From assembly GCA_030437565.1 (NCBI GenBank), contig CP129291.1:2046001-2110000 (forward strand): 64,000 bases of DNA. Direction: 5' to 3'. Of this stretch, positions 18,993-29,152 are shown piece after piece. A model generated the notes under the pieces. That model was given only the letters and a program-made list of their open reading frames with translations, was not told the origin of the DNA and did not search any database. The position numbers were made by a program, and so were the translations under genes. How positions within the stretch are numbered: position 1 is the first letter of the stretch; every line of letters begins with the position of its first letter. This DNA comes from Terrilactibacillus sp. S3-3. GTDB taxonomy: Bacteria; Bacillota; Bacilli; Bacillales; Sporolactobacillaceae.

Positions 18993-20058
18993 GCATTGAG
19001 ATCAAGCATGTATCAAAGGCTTTTGACCGTTTTCAAATTCTTAAAGACATTAATTTAACGATCGAAACGGGCGAACTGGTGGCACTCTTAGGTCCATCCG
19101 GATCACGGGAAAGAAAGACGTCACTCCTCCGGATCATTGCCGGACTGGAACAGGCGGATGAAGGAAGGATCATATTTCAAGGGCAAGATCTGACGAACGC
19201 TCACATCAAAGAGCGGCAGGTCGGTTTTGTTTTTCAACATTACGCCTTGTTTCGCAACATGACCGTTTTTGACAACATTGCTTACGGCCTTACCGTCCGT
19301 CCGCGAAAATTCAGGCCGAAAAAAAAGCGAAATAAGGGAAAAAGTCGGGCGGCTTTTAAAACTAATCAGGATGGAACCGTATGCGAAGCGCTATCCGTCT
19401 CAGTTATCCGGCGGGCAAAGACAGCGCGTCGCCCTCGCGCGCGCGCTGGCAATTGAACCGAAAATCCTGCTGCTTGACGAGCCCTTCGGCGCACTGGATG
19501 CAAAGGTCAGAAAAGAGCTTCGCCATTGGCTGAGGCAGCTCCATCATTCCTTTCAAGTGACCAGCGTTTTTGTCACGCACGACCAAGAGGAAGCGTTTGA
19601 AGTTGCATCGCGTCGTCGTGATTATCCATGACGGCAAAATCGAACAAATAGGCACCCCCGAAGCGGTCTATGAACATCCGGCCAATCCGTTTGTTTACGA
19701 TTTTATCGGCAGCGCCAATCGCTTTAATGGGAAAATTTTCAAAGGCAAGTTTGTTGATGGTTCATTTGAAACAGAAGCACCCCAATATAAAAAAGAAGAA
19801 ACAAACGGATTAGGGTTTGTTCGGCCCCACCACTTTATCATCGAAAAAAAGGATTGTGGAAATCATTCGATACCGGCTAAGATCAAGCATATTCATGCTG
19901 TCGGTCCGGTCGTCCACCTCGACTTGGAAAGAACCGATGCACCGGCAAATTTAGAAATCGAAATCAACAAAGAAGAATTTCAATTCTTGAATTTGCATCA
20001 AGAAGAACTGGTTCACGTCAGGCCGAAAAAAGTTGAAATTTTCCCCATTAATCATTAA
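18989..20058 (+). CDS. cysA: Sulfate ABC transporter ATPase CysA (frameshifted, altered P-loop)
   Basis: Sulfate importer ATPase, about 356 residues with the C-terminal TOBE-like domain. Start at 18989 overlaps cysW. The Walker A motif reads [11 protein letters not shown] instead of GPSGSGKTS because of six extra bases with an AAAGAAAG duplication at 19110-19120, so the phosphate loop would be destroyed if real. Other parts are normal: [76 protein letters not shown]. Breaks: one extra A in 19319-19326 and one lost base near 19610. The end reads [16 protein letters not shown]. Confidence 0.88.
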
Positions 20059-20078
20059 ACAACCGGTATCCCTAAAAA

Positions 20079-20130
20079 GTCAGGCTGTCCATGATCAGAT
20101 GACCATGGAGCAGCCTGACTATATTTTATG
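20079..20130 (+). terminator. Hairpin after cysA
   Basis: AGTCAGGCTG plus TCCATG pairs with CATGGA plus CAGCCTGACT; the tail is AT-rich with a short T run. Confidence 0.65.
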
Positions 20131-20290
20131 ATTTGTGACTATCCCCATAAATTCTCGTCCAGCCCGACCAATCCTTTGCCGATCATGTCAACCCTATTAA
20201 AATCAGCATTTGCTTCACAGTGTTTGTCCGTTTCGATCTTTATCTATTTTCATAATATGCATTATCCAGTCAAAAAGGAGGTTCGTTTAA

Positions 20291-20397
20291 TTGGGTAAAC
20301 CTGTTTTTATACCGACGGCGGCTTCAGTAATAATTTTGCCCTGTTAGTCGTACTGTTTATTCTGTTAATCATTGTTGGGACTGCTTTTGTGTATTAA
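20291..20397 (+). CDS. YjcZ-family sporulation peptide (frameshifted)
   Basis: Very short protein of about 35 residues. TTG at 20291 lies 9 bases after AAAGGAGG. The C-terminal part GGFSNNFALLVVLFILLIIVGTAFVY is a single hydrophobic segment of the YjcZ type, small membrane peptides made during sporulation. The start-side frame MGKPVF joins it only if one T is added to the 5-T run at 20304-20308. A sequence CATAATATG upstream recalls the -10 element of mother-cell sigma factors. Function of the family is unknown. Confidence 0.7.
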
Positions 20398-20459
20398 TGA
20401 CTTCTTCCTGTGACTCTCATTAAACTATCATTCCTGCCCCTCTCATAATCACCTCTCTA

Positions 20460-20485
20460 GGACACTCGCGCCGGGTGTCCTTTTT
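20460..20485 (+). terminator. Terminator after the YjcZ-like gene
   Basis: GGACAC...GTGTCC with a TTTTT tail. Confidence 0.75.
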
Positions 20486-20496
20486 AATAAACATTC

Positions 20497-20542
20497 AAAA
20501 AAGACACCAACCTTGCAACTTCAATGCAAGATCAAGTGTCTT
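20497..20542 (-). terminator. Terminator of the liv operon
   Basis: On the minus strand AAGACAC and TTGCA arms pair with TGCAA and GTGTCTT, then TTTT; six bases after the livF stop. Confidence 0.75.
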
Positions 20543-20548
20543 ATAATA

Positions 20549-21313
20549 TTACATATTTTTCTGAGACGATGACGCATTGCAATCAGGCCAGATAAGCTTC
20601 TCTAATCGTTCATTGGTCATAAGAATATCGCCTTTTCCTTCAAGAACAATCTCGCCGGTCTGGATGACATAACCGCGGCTCGCAATTTGTAGTGCCTGAT
20701 AGGCATTTTGTTCGACAAGAAGAATGGTCATCCCTTCTTTGTTCAATTCTTTAATAATATCAAAAATCTGCTCAACAATAATGGGGGCGAGACCCATCGA
20801 CGGTTCATCTAGCATAAGCATGCTCGGTTTCATCATTAAAGCGCGGCCGATCGCCAGCATTTGCTGTTCGCCGCCGCTCATTGTTCCGCCTTTCTGTTCC
20901 AGACGCTCTTTCAGTTTCGGAAAATATTGAAAAACGCGTTCCATTCGCTTGGCAATCACTTTCTTATCCTTTACTGAGAAAGCGCCAATCAATAGATTCT
21001 CTTTAACTGAAAGCCTGGGGAAAATGCGGCGTCCTTCCGGAACATGGGCGATGCCAAGAGAAGATACTTGGTGGGCCGGCTTGTTGGTAATATCCGTGCC
21101 CTCAAACATAATAATCTTCCCTTTTTTGGTCTTTACTTGCCCGCTGATCGATTTGAGCGTCGTCGACTTTCCGGCTCCATTGCTCCCTATTAAGGTCACA
21201 ATCTCGCCTTTATCGATATAAAGATCAATCCCGCCGAGCGCTTGAATCTTGCCGTAGAATGTCTCGATTTGACTCAGTTCCAAGTAATGCCTGCTGCTCA
21301 TTTCATTAGCCAT
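20549..21313 (-). CDS. livF: Branched-chain amino acid ABC transporter ATPase LivF
   Basis: Intact 254-residue ATPase of the LIV importer. MANEMSSRHYLELSQIETFYGKIQALGGI; Walker A GSNGAGKST (about residue 43), VPEGRRIFPRLSVKENLLIGAF (typical LivF), signature MSGGEQQMLAIGRALM, Walker B MLMLDEPSMGLAP and LLVEQNAYQALQIASRGYVIQTGEIVLEG. It overlaps the end of livG by 8 bases. Last gene of the operon; terminator at 20497-20542. Confidence 0.95.
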   Translation of the reverse strand: MANEMSSRHYLELSQIETFYGKIQALGGIDLYIDKGEIVTLIGSNGAGKSTTLKSISGQVKTKKGKIIMFEGTDITNKPAHQVSSLGIAHVPEGRRIFPRLSVKENLLIGAFSVKDKKVIAKRMERVFQYFPKLKERLEQKGGTMSGGEQQMLAIGRALMMKPSMLMLDEPSMGLAPIIVEQIFDIIKELNKEGMTILLVEQNAYQALQIASRGYVIQTGEIVLEGKGDILMTNERLEKLIWPDCNASSSQKNM

Positions 21314-22085
21314 GTGCCTCCGCCCCCTTGCCTAGATACGCTTCAATGACACGGCTGTCGTTTCTAATCTCCTCCGGTCTGCCGGAAGCGATTCTCTCAC
21401 CGTGATCTAAAACATAGATATAATCGGAGATCTCCATCACCAGTTTCATATCATGCTCAATCAAAATGATTGTAATGTCGAGTGAGGTTCGGATATCGTG
21501 GATGAGATCGGTCAGTTTCTTTGTTTCTTTAGGGTTCATGCCGGCGGCCGGCTCATCGAGGAGCAGCACTTTCGGCTTAGCGGCCATGGCCCGGGCAATC
21601 TCCAGCGGCGCTGAGCACCATAGGCTAAATTGCCGGCACTTTCATTCAGATAATCTTCCAGCCCGACATATTCAAGCAGCCTGTATGCCTCCACCATCGC
21701 CCCCTCTTCGGCATGCCTTGACCTCGGCATTTGCAGAAGTGTCCCGATCCAGCTGCTCTTTAAGTGATGATGCATCCCAACCAGCACATTATCAAGCACT
21801 GTTAAATCGTGAAACAGGCGGATATTCTGAAAAGTTCGCGCGATCCCGAATTTCGTCACTTCATGAGGCCTGAGGCCGACAAGTGATCGACCGTTCAGAA
21901 GGATTTCTCCGGATGTCGGTTTATAGACGGCCGTGATCATATTAAAGAAGGTTGTTTTTCCGGCGCCATTTGGGCCGATGACCGCCGTAATCGATTTTTT
22001 TTTCCACGCTCATATTAATATTGTTCGTCGCGTACAGCCCGCCGAATTTTTTCGTTAAATTTTTGACTTCCAGTATATGATTCAT
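21306..22085 (-). CDS. livG: Branched-chain amino acid ABC transporter ATPase LivG (frameshifted)
   Basis: About 259 residues. Start at 22085 (MNHILEVKNLTKKFGGLYATNNINMSVEKK) overlaps the livM stop as ATGA. One extra A in the run 21995-22003 breaks the frame before SITAVIGPNGAGKTTFFNMITAVYKPTSGEI. LivG-type KFGIARTFQNIRLFHDLTVLDNVLVGMH follows. A lost C near 21605 breaks the signature region (LAYGAQRRLEIARAMAAKP when repaired). Walker B KVLLLDEPAAGMNPKET and LIEHDMKLVMEISDYIYVLDHGERIASG are intact. Confidence 0.92.
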
Positions 22086-23378
22086 TGATCGGCACCCCCT
22101 GCCGCTGTTGTCTCTTTTACTAATGAATGAGATTTTGAAGCAGGTACTTCGGCAACTTTCTTCTTGAGCTTCTCGGGATCATATCTTTTATTCCTGGCCG
22201 GTATCAGTCCCTTCGATCGGTACAAGGCGAAAATAATCAGCAGTGCCCCGAAGATGAACCGCTGCATCTTTGCCGGGGAAAGAGCATCAGGTATTGAAAC
22301 CACACCGTTTGTGTTTAATTGGTTTAACCAATTGGACAATTCCGTCAGAACCTGCAAATTCAAAATGGTAACGACCGCGGCGCCGAGAATGACCCCCGGC
22401 ACGCTGCCCATCCCGCCCAAAAGCACCATGACCAGCACGGTCGTTGATTCCAGAAGCGTAAAACTCGTCGCGTCAACAAATGTCTGCTTGGCGGCAAACA
22501 CAACGCCCATCATGCCGGAAAACGAGGCGCCTATTGCAAAAGCGGCCAGTTTCGTTTTCACCAATGGAATCCCCATCGCCTGCCCGGCAATTTCGTTATC
22601 CCCCGGATCGCTTTTTCCAGGCCCGGCCGATTTTTGAGTGTTCGAGCCTGGCGACAACATAGATCACGATTAAAAGAATGGCCAGTACAACAAAATAGAA
22701 TTGGCTGGAATTAGAAATGCTGAATCCAAAAATTTCCGGAGGCTTGATGCTATCGATTCCTAGAGAGCCATTGGTAATGTTAATGGGTTTATCCAGATTA
22801 TTGAATACAATGCGGATGATTTCGCCAAAACCAAGGGTGACAATCGCGAGGTAATCGCCTTTGACGCGAAGAACCGGTATCCCAAGCAAAATGCCGAATA
22901 CGGCAGCAATCGCTCCTCCCAAAAAGATAAACACCCAGAACGTTTCTCCCGACAATGGATAGTGGCCGAAAGGCATGAAATGAGAGGCTTGATCGCTGGC
23001 GAAAATGCCGTATGTATAAGCGCCAACTGCAAAGAAAGCAATGAACCCCAGATCCAAAAGTCCGGCAAAGCCGACAACAATGTTAAGGCCCAGCGCCATC
23101 GCGACGTAAATCCCGACGAGCGTGGCAACATCCATATACGATTGATAGGCAGGCCCCTGGCTCGCCGCTAAAGGCAGCAGAATGGCTATAATAACGAGAC
23201 CAATCGCCCATTTTGTCTTGTTTCCAAGCTTAAGGTAATACAAGATTAACAGTGACGACAGCATAAGCAAAAAAGCAATCACCGACTGCTGAGCAAGAAC
23301 CAGGCTCAAACTGGTGACAAGAACATAAGCAATGATTAAAATGATCTGCGCTGTTTTGTTTTGTTCGAATTTTTTCAT
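22082..23378 (-). CDS. livM: Branched-chain amino acid ABC permease LivM (frameshifted)
   Basis: Membrane subunit, about 430 residues, start MKKFEQNKTAQIILIIAYV at 23378. The LivM core LGLNIVVGFAGLLDLGFIAFFAVGAYTYGI and LGIPVLRVKGDYLAIVTLGFGEIIRIVFNNLD is clear. Small indels in an A run and a G run at 22606-22640 disrupt EHSKIGRAWKAIREDEIAGQAMGIPLV, after which GASFSGMMGVVFAAKQTFVDATSFTLLES and the end follow in another frame. The C-terminal extension after the last span (RYDPEKLKKKVAEVPASKSH) is somewhat long for the family. Confidence 0.9.
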
Positions 23379-23400
23379 CCATTTTTTTTATCATTTTTAC

Positions 23401-24391
23401 CTACACCTTCTCGACGACGGCTTTGCCGAACAAACCCTCTGGCTTAAAAATAAGAACCCCGATGAGAATGATAAAGGCAAATACATCTTTATATTCGGCA
23501 CCGAATGCCCCGTGAGTAAAAATGGAAAGGTTGGCCGAAGCGAACATTTCCAGGAGACCGATCAGCATGCCGCCGACCATCGCCCCGCGGATATTCCCGA
23601 TCCCTCCGAGACCGCCGCCGTAAAAGCTTTAAGTCCTAAAATAAAGCCAATGTAAGGGTCAATCGTTGTGTATTGAATCATAAACAAGACGCCCGTTGCC
23701 CCGCCAAGCGCCGATCCGACAAAAAAGGTGATGGAGATAACCCGATTGACATTGATCGACATCAGCGATGCTGTTTCCCGATCTTGGGCAACCGCCCGCA
23801 TGGCCATGCCCCATTTTGAGTGATTTACAAAAACGTCCAGAATAACCATCATGAGGATGGCGACACCAAGCACAATAATAAAAAGAAATTTTATAGCGGG
23901 CATCATGGAAGAAAGGAATAACGGAGGAAATATCCAAGTGAATCTGCTTGTCAAAAAGCGTCGGTGCGGTAACGATATAGTTTCCCGTTTTCAATTCAGC
24001 AATGAACCGGACGATATCCTGCAGCAGAAAAGAAACACCAATCGCCGTGATTAAAGTGATTAATTTTGGCGCCTTGCGCAGCGGACGATAAGCAACACGT
24101 TCAAACCATTCCATTCCCAAGAATCCTGTCGCGATGCTTGCCACGACGATAATAATAATAAAAACCAGAATGGCCGGCATCGAAGACAAAAAGCCTAAAC
24201 TTGAAAAGAAAAAAGAGAATGGCCGTTCCGATAAATGCCCCCGACATGAAGATTTCACCATGGGCAAAGTTAATGAGTTCCAGGATGCCATAGACGAGCG
24301 TATAGCCGATAGCAATAACCGCATAGACCGCGCCAAGAGTCAAGCCGTCTATAATGACCTGCGGCAGTGTCTGAATGACTTGTGCCAGCAT
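23401..24391 (-). CDS. livH: Branched-chain amino acid ABC permease LivH (frameshifted)
   Basis: About 330 residues. Start MLAQVIQTLPQVIIDGLTLGAVYAVIAIGYTLVYGILELINFAHGEIFM at 24391 is typical LivH. Frame changes occur near 24205-24225, 23940-23950 and 23620; the pieces read in order SSMPAILVFIIIIVVASIATGFLGMEWFERVAYRPLRKAPKL, then AVAQDRETASLMSINVNRVISITFFVGSALGGATGVLF, then the end PEGLFGKAVVEKV with stop at 23401-23403. All spans of the fold can be recovered. Cotranscribed with livM (22 bases apart). Confidence 0.9.
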
Positions 24392-24421
24392 TGTCTCACC
24401 ACTTTCATTATTATTTAACAA

Positions 24422-24714
24422 AAAATGATCTAAAGGGGATTGAAAGTATCCAGCCTTATTTTCGCGGCATAAAGGTCTAGTTTTCGCAAATCTTGGCTTA
24501 AATACTTGTTGGGCGTTCTTTCTCGCGGCATATCTTTTTAGTTCTAAAAGGGTACGGCCTCTCGCTCATACCCTTTTAGATTCTTTCAGAAGACCTCGAT
24601 GATTAATGATGATTGATTTCGAAAGTCCGTCTTTGTCTATTTTTCAGTCCGCATCCGCCGGTCGTTCAGGAGTCGAGCCTTTCGGTGAGTCTCGTAGCCT
24701 GTTTCATAAAAAAA
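24422..24714 (-). other. livK-livH intercistronic region with hairpin
   Basis: No gene seen. A perfect 11-bp inverted repeat CTAAAAGGGTA...TACCCTTTTAG lies at 24544-24579 without a strong T tail on the minus strand. It may attenuate or stabilise the message so that the binding protein is made in excess over the membrane parts. Confidence 0.5.
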
Positions 24715-25910
24715 TTACTGTTTGCTGATTTCCGATTCTTGCGTTGCAGGATAAGCCACTTTGTTAAATTTATAGATATAAATTTTTGCGTATTTGTTAT
24801 CCCCCTTGTTATCAAAGCTGACTTTTGTCACAATGCCTTGATAATCTTGCACGCCGCGGACGGCTTTGGTGACTTGTTCACGCGAAGGAAGTTTCCCATC
24901 GTTTGCATCGATGGCTTTCATGATGCCGTCTAAAAGGACACCGGCACTGTCATAACCATAAGCCGAATAAGATTCGATGTTCTTGTTGAACTCTTTCTTA
25001 TATTTGTCGGCAAACTGCTTGCCGGAAGCTGTTTTGGTCGCATCGGCAGCGACTGAAGTCAGGTAGACATTCTTGACGGCATTGCCGGCGATCGTCACAG
25101 TTGAAGAGGAGTCGAGACCGTCGCCGCCCATGATTGGGATATTCAGGCCTTTGTCACGGGCTTGTTTAATAATGAGCCCTCCTTCGGCATAAACACCGCC
25201 GAAATAGAGAAGATCAGGTTTCTGTGCAGCGGCCTGGCTGAGAACGCCGTTGAAATCTTTTTCCCCAACGGTGATCCCTTCATAGCCGACGATTTTCGCT
25301 CCAAGCTTCTTCGCCGCATCCCGGAAAGCTTCGGCAAGACCCGACCCATAAGCTGTTTTATCCTGGATAATAAAGATTTTTTTCGCTTTCAAAGTTTTCA
25401 CCGCATAGTTCGCACCGGCGGGTCCTTGGAAATCATCGCGGGCGCAAATGCGGTTGACCGTCGACAGGCCCCTGTCCGTCACTTCCGTGGCTGTATTGGC
25501 CGGCGATACCATAGGAACTTTATTTTTTTCATAAATTTCAGAAGACGGAATGGCTACCCCTGAATTCAAGTGGCCGACGACACCGAGAATTTGTTCATCC
25601 GCACCAATTGATTGTGAGCGTTGGAGACACCTTTTTTCGGATCGGCCTGATCATCGTAAGGCACCAGCTGTAAATCGAACCCTTTCTTGGCAAATTTCGC
25701 TTCTTGATCTTTAATCGCCAGCTGGGCACCCAGTTTGATTGCCTCCCCAAGAGTCGCACTCGATCCTGAAAGAGGCGACTGAGTGGCAATTTTGATCACC
25801 GTCTTTCCTTTAGAACTGCCGGACGATGAACCTTTCGAAGAGCAGCCGCTGATCACCCCGAATACCAGAGCGATAATCGCAAACAATGGCAAAATTCGTT
25901 TCAAATTCAA
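24715..25910 (-). CDS. livK: Branched-chain amino acid-binding lipoprotein LivK (frameshifted)
   Basis: About 398 residues. A TTG start at 25910 follows AAGGGGG. Signal peptide and lipobox VISGC; then VIKIATQSPLSGSSATLGEAIKLGAQLAIKD, typical of LIV-binding proteins. One base is lost near 25603; repair gives ADEQILGVVGHLNSGVAIPSSEIYEK. The rest reads STVNRICARDDFQGPAGANYAVKTL, YFGGVYAEGGLIIKQARDKGLNIPIMGGDGLDSS and ends at SEISKQ. First gene of the livKHMGF operon. Confidence 0.93.
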
Positions 25911-25948
25911 TAGAAATCCCCCTTTTTTAAAATTGTATCTATAATCTA

Positions 25949-25963
25949 AATTATCTGATATTT
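25949..25963. promoter_or_regulatory. CodY-like operator upstream of livK
   Basis: AATTATCTGATATTT matches the CodY consensus AATTTTCWGAAAATT at 12 of 15 positions and lies in the livK promoter region. CodY commonly represses branched-chain amino acid transport. Prediction only. Confidence 0.4.
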
Positions 25964-26125
25964 ATGTATATAATAACCCCACCTCCTTTTTCCGAATTAT
26001 CATAAAATCAAAAAGAGCGCTCTTTTTTAGTTATCATAATGGCATATTCGCCTCATGTCATTTGAAATGTCAGAAACACTAACACTCTTTTTTTGGATAA
26101 GCTGTTAAACGAATAAATATTCTTC

Positions 26126-26158
26126 AAAAAAAACCGCACCATTCCTGCTTGGTGCGGT
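26126..26158 (-). terminator. Terminator downstream of metQ
   Basis: Minus strand ACCGCACCA...TGGTGCGGT followed by eight T residues. A second hairpin without a T run (GGCCTGAAT/ATTCAGGCC, 26316-26336) lies nearer to the metQ stop. Confidence 0.8.
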
Positions 26159-26354
26159 ATATTTTGAATAATATCGGATTTCCTATTTAAAATTTTGACT
26201 ACACTAGCCGCCATTTGCTGTTCTGGGGGTTATTCAGCGAAACCTATTAAAAGAGAAGAGAGCGGCAGAAAATGTTCCTGCCCAGCCTCGTTAAGACTAT
26301 TTTATTTAAGAACTTGGCCTGAATAGAATTCAGGCCGGTCCTTAATTTAACCAA

Positions 26355-27201
26355 TTAATTTTGTTTGTAATCTTTGAGATAGCTGATCGGTTTGACGACC
26401 GGCACACCGGCGCCTTTATATTGTTTCTTGATAAAATTCGTGACTTCTTTTGTGTGATAGATTTTTACGATTTCTTTCAAAGCCTTGTCATTCTTATGCT
26501 TCGTTTGAGCGGCAATAATATTGACATAGGCTTTGCTGCTCGCATCTTCTCTAAAAATAGGATCGGATGTCGGATTCAGGCCGGCGTTGATCGCCATGTC
26601 ACAGTTGATGATTGCCGCGGTCGGTCGCATCATCCAAGCCGCGCGGCGTTTGCCCTGCCGCTACAGGCGTAATTTTAAGATGTTTCGGATTCTTCGCGAT
26701 GTTCTCTACACCGCCTGTACCCGTAAAGCCTTTTTTCAGCGTAATCAAGTTTGCTTTTTGCAGAAGCAGAAGCGCCCTCCCCAAGTTGGTGGCGTCATTA
26801 GGGATAATGATTTGATCGCCGTTTTTAATGTCGCTGATCTTTTTCACTTTTTTCGAATAGACGCCCATTGGCCAAATGGCTGTTGTCCCGATAGCCGACA
26901 GATTTAAATGATGCTCTTGTCTAAAGGAGTCAAAGTAGACAACCGTTTGGAACGCATTAATGTCAATGTCTCCTTTGTTTAACGCAAGGTTCGGTTGAAC
27001 ATAATCATCAAATTTAACAATTTGAATGTCAATACCTTTTTTCTTGGCCAACTTTTTCACTAAATTCCAAGTCGGAACTTCCGCTGTAGTCGTCCCTACT
27101 TTGACTACTTTCTCGCCGCTATTATTCCCATTTGCTCCGCAAGCGGAGAGGGAGAAAACGAGAATCAAGCCAAGCACTGCGATGATCCATTTTTTTTTCA
27201 T
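26355..27201 (-). CDS. metQ: Methionine-binding lipoprotein MetQ (broken by a 4-bp duplication)
   Basis: NlpA-family D/L-methionine-binding lipoprotein, about 281 residues. Start MKKKWIIAVLGLILVFSLSAC at 27201 with lipobox LSAC, behind GGGGG. Family motifs: VKVGTTTAEVPTWNLVKKLAKKKGIDIQIVKFDDYVQPNLALNKGDIDINAFQT and IIIPNDATNLGRALLLLQKANLI. Near 26614-26622 the bases GACC occur twice in tandem; removing one copy restores LDDATAAIINCDMAINAGLNPTSDPIF and the normal C terminus. Unlike most breaks here this is not a homopolymer slip, so it could be a real mutation. Confidence 0.92.
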
Positions 27202-27350
27202 TAATAATACCCCCAATTAATAAACTATCTTTATATTGAAAATAAGGCCTGCTGAATAAACCCCGGAACAGTAAATGACGTTCTATTTTATTGTTGATGC
27301 ATTCATAGATTTAAAATCTATGAATGACCAAATTCCTTGATCAAACAAGT

Positions 27351-28013
27351 CTATTTTCTTCTTATTTTCCCAGATAAATAGTTTCCTAATGTTTGAATGA
27401 GCTGTACCAAAATGATTAACGCGATAACCGTAACCACAATCACCCCGGTTTTAAACTGATTGTAGCCGTAAGTAATCGCCAAATCGCCAATACCGCCGCC
27501 GCCGACAGCTCCGACCATCGCCGACGCTCCAATTAAACCAATTGTCGCAATCGTCATCGCAAGAACAAGCGAACCAAGGGCTTCCGGAAGAAGGAAACGC
27601 CAAATAATTTGCCAAGGCGTCGCTCCCATTGCTTTAGCGACCTCAATCGTGCCTTCATCAACTTCCAAAAGGGAATTTTCCACCAAACGGCCGATATAAA
27701 AGGCCGTGTAGAGAACAAGCGGAACGATTGCCGCTGTTGTCCCGATCGTGGTGCCCACGACTAACCGCGTAAAAGGAATGATCGCGACGACCAGGATAAT
27801 GAATGGAATAGAGCGGAAAATATTAATGATCGCATTCAAAATAGTAAAGATGATTTTATTCTCTAAAATTCCATTTTCTCTTGTAACCACCAATATAACA
27901 CCTACCGGCAGTCCAATGATCACGGCGACCACCAAAGAGACAATCACCATGTACAGCGTTTGGCTCGCAGCCGTCAGGAACTCAGGCCAAAACCAAGACC
28001 AGTCAAATGGCAT
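27351..28013 (-). CDS. metI: Methionine ABC permease MetI
   Basis: Intact 220-residue permease with five predicted spans; SLVVAVIIGLPVGVILVVTRENGI, NAIINIFRSIPFIILVVAIIPFTR, the coupling loop EVAKAMGATPWQIIWRFLLPEA and AMVGAVGGGGIGDLAITYGY are diagnostic of MetI. Its start overlaps the end of metN by 11 bases, indicating coupled translation. Carries methionine across the membrane with MetN and MetQ. Confidence 0.96.
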   Translation of the reverse strand: MPFDWSWFWPEFLTAASQTLYMVIVSLVVAVIIGLPVGVILVVTRENGILENKIIFTILNAIINIFRSIPFIILVVAIIPFTRLVVGTTIGTTAAIVPLVLYTAFYIGRLVENSLLEVDEGTIEVAKAMGATPWQIIWRFLLPEALGSLVLAMTIATIGLIGASAMVGAVGGGGIGDLAITYGYNQFKTGVIVVTVIALIILVQLIQTLGNYLSGKIRRK

Positions 28014-29043
28014 CCCGAGTCACCTCCTTTATAAGGACATCATGCCCTTTAATAAATTGAACGGCCCGTTTGATGTCTTCCTTGCCGCCTTGGAAGTGAA
28101 CAACCAGGTTGCCGAAAGGAACCCCTTGCAGTTCCGTCACCAGGCCGTGGATCACGCTGAAATCAACCGGAAACTTTTTCGCCGTATTCGATAATAACGG
28201 TGTCACCGTCGAGTCGCCTCTGAACAAAATTCTATAGATATTCGGATTTTCAGACCGGCTCTCTTCACGGATTAATTTTTGAATCGATGCCGGAATCGCG
28301 TCATTCAGAACAGTGCGGACAAAACTTTTTGTGATTTTTTGTTTTGGATCGGTAAAAACATCCAGCACAGAGCCTTGTTCAACGATCACGCCGCCGTCGA
28401 TGACCGCGACTTTATCACAGACATCCCGGATCGCATTCATCTCGTGCGTAATCATCAGTATCGTCACGCCCAGCTCATTCCGAACTTTACGAAGCAGTTG
28501 CAGAACCGCCGTCGTGGTTTCAGGGTCGAGCGCCGATGTCGCTTCATCAGATAAGAGAATGTCTGGATCGGTGACCAGCGCTCTGGCGATACCCACTCTT
28601 TGTTTTTGCCCCCCGACAGCAGCTCGGGGATATTGGTTCACTTTGTCTTCCAAACCGACAAAAGAGAGCAATTCCAGTACTTTTTTCCTAATTTCCTCTT
28701 TTGGCCTTCTTTGCAAGATCAGCGGCATCGCCACATTCTTAAAAATGGTCTTCGAATGCAGTAAATTATAGTGCTGAAAGATCATCCCGATTTTTCTTCT
28801 TTGCTGACGAAGTTCCTTGGGTGAAAGGGTTTGTAAATCAACGCCGTTGATCAGCACTTTGCCCGATGTCGGCCGTTCCAGCAGATTTACGCATCTGATT
28901 AACGTACTTTTTCCGGCCCCGCTGAAACCGACAACCCCGAATATTTCTCCTTTTTCCACTTGGAGATTGATTCCTTTTAAAGCCTCAACTTGTTTTTCTT
29001 TTCCTTTACCATAAATTTTATGAATATCTTCTAGTACTAGCAT
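28003..29043 (-). CDS. metN: Methionine ABC transporter ATPase MetN
   Basis: 346 residues with the ATPase domain (about 1-245) and C-terminal NIL domain (about 265-340), which senses methionine by trans-inhibition. Walker A GFSGAGKSTLIRCVNLLERP, Q-loop FQHYNLLHSKTIFKNVAMPL, Walker B ILLSDEATSALDPET, H-loop ITHEMNAIRDVCD. The signature reads RAAVGGQKQR rather than LSGGQKQR; moving one C and one G in the C4 and G6 runs near 28607-28622 restores [11 protein letters not shown], so two compensating read errors are likely. First gene of metNIQ, behind the S-box at 29194-29291. Confidence 0.95.
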   Translation of the reverse strand: MLVLEDIHKIYGKGKEKQVEALKGINLQVEKGEIFGVVGFSGAGKSTLIRCVNLLERPTSGKVLINGVDLQTLSPKELRQQRRKIGMIFQHYNLLHSKTIFKNVAMPLILQRRPKEEIRKKVLELLSFVGLEDKVNQYPRAAVGGQKQRVGIARALVTDPDILLSDEATSALDPETTTAVLQLLRKVRNELGVTILMITHEMNAIRDVCDKVAVIDGGVIVEQGSVLDVFTDPKQKITKSFVRTVLNDAIPASIQKLIREESRSENPNIYRILFRGDSTVTPLLSNTAKKFPVDFSVIHGLVTELQGVPFGNLVVHFQGGKEDIKRAVQFIKGHDVLIKEVTRDAI

Positions 29044-29152
29044 ACCTTAATCCCCTTTAACCACACTTGTAACCCGGTGAAGGTCCCCTGAACATTCCGT
29101 GCAAAGCAGGAAGGGGGTTCGAAGAGCCCTCACTTCTTTCCAGAGTATAAAA

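Noticed and set aside
28279-28771. Plus-strand frames opposite metN
   Set aside because: MetN is full length with all motifs on the other strand.
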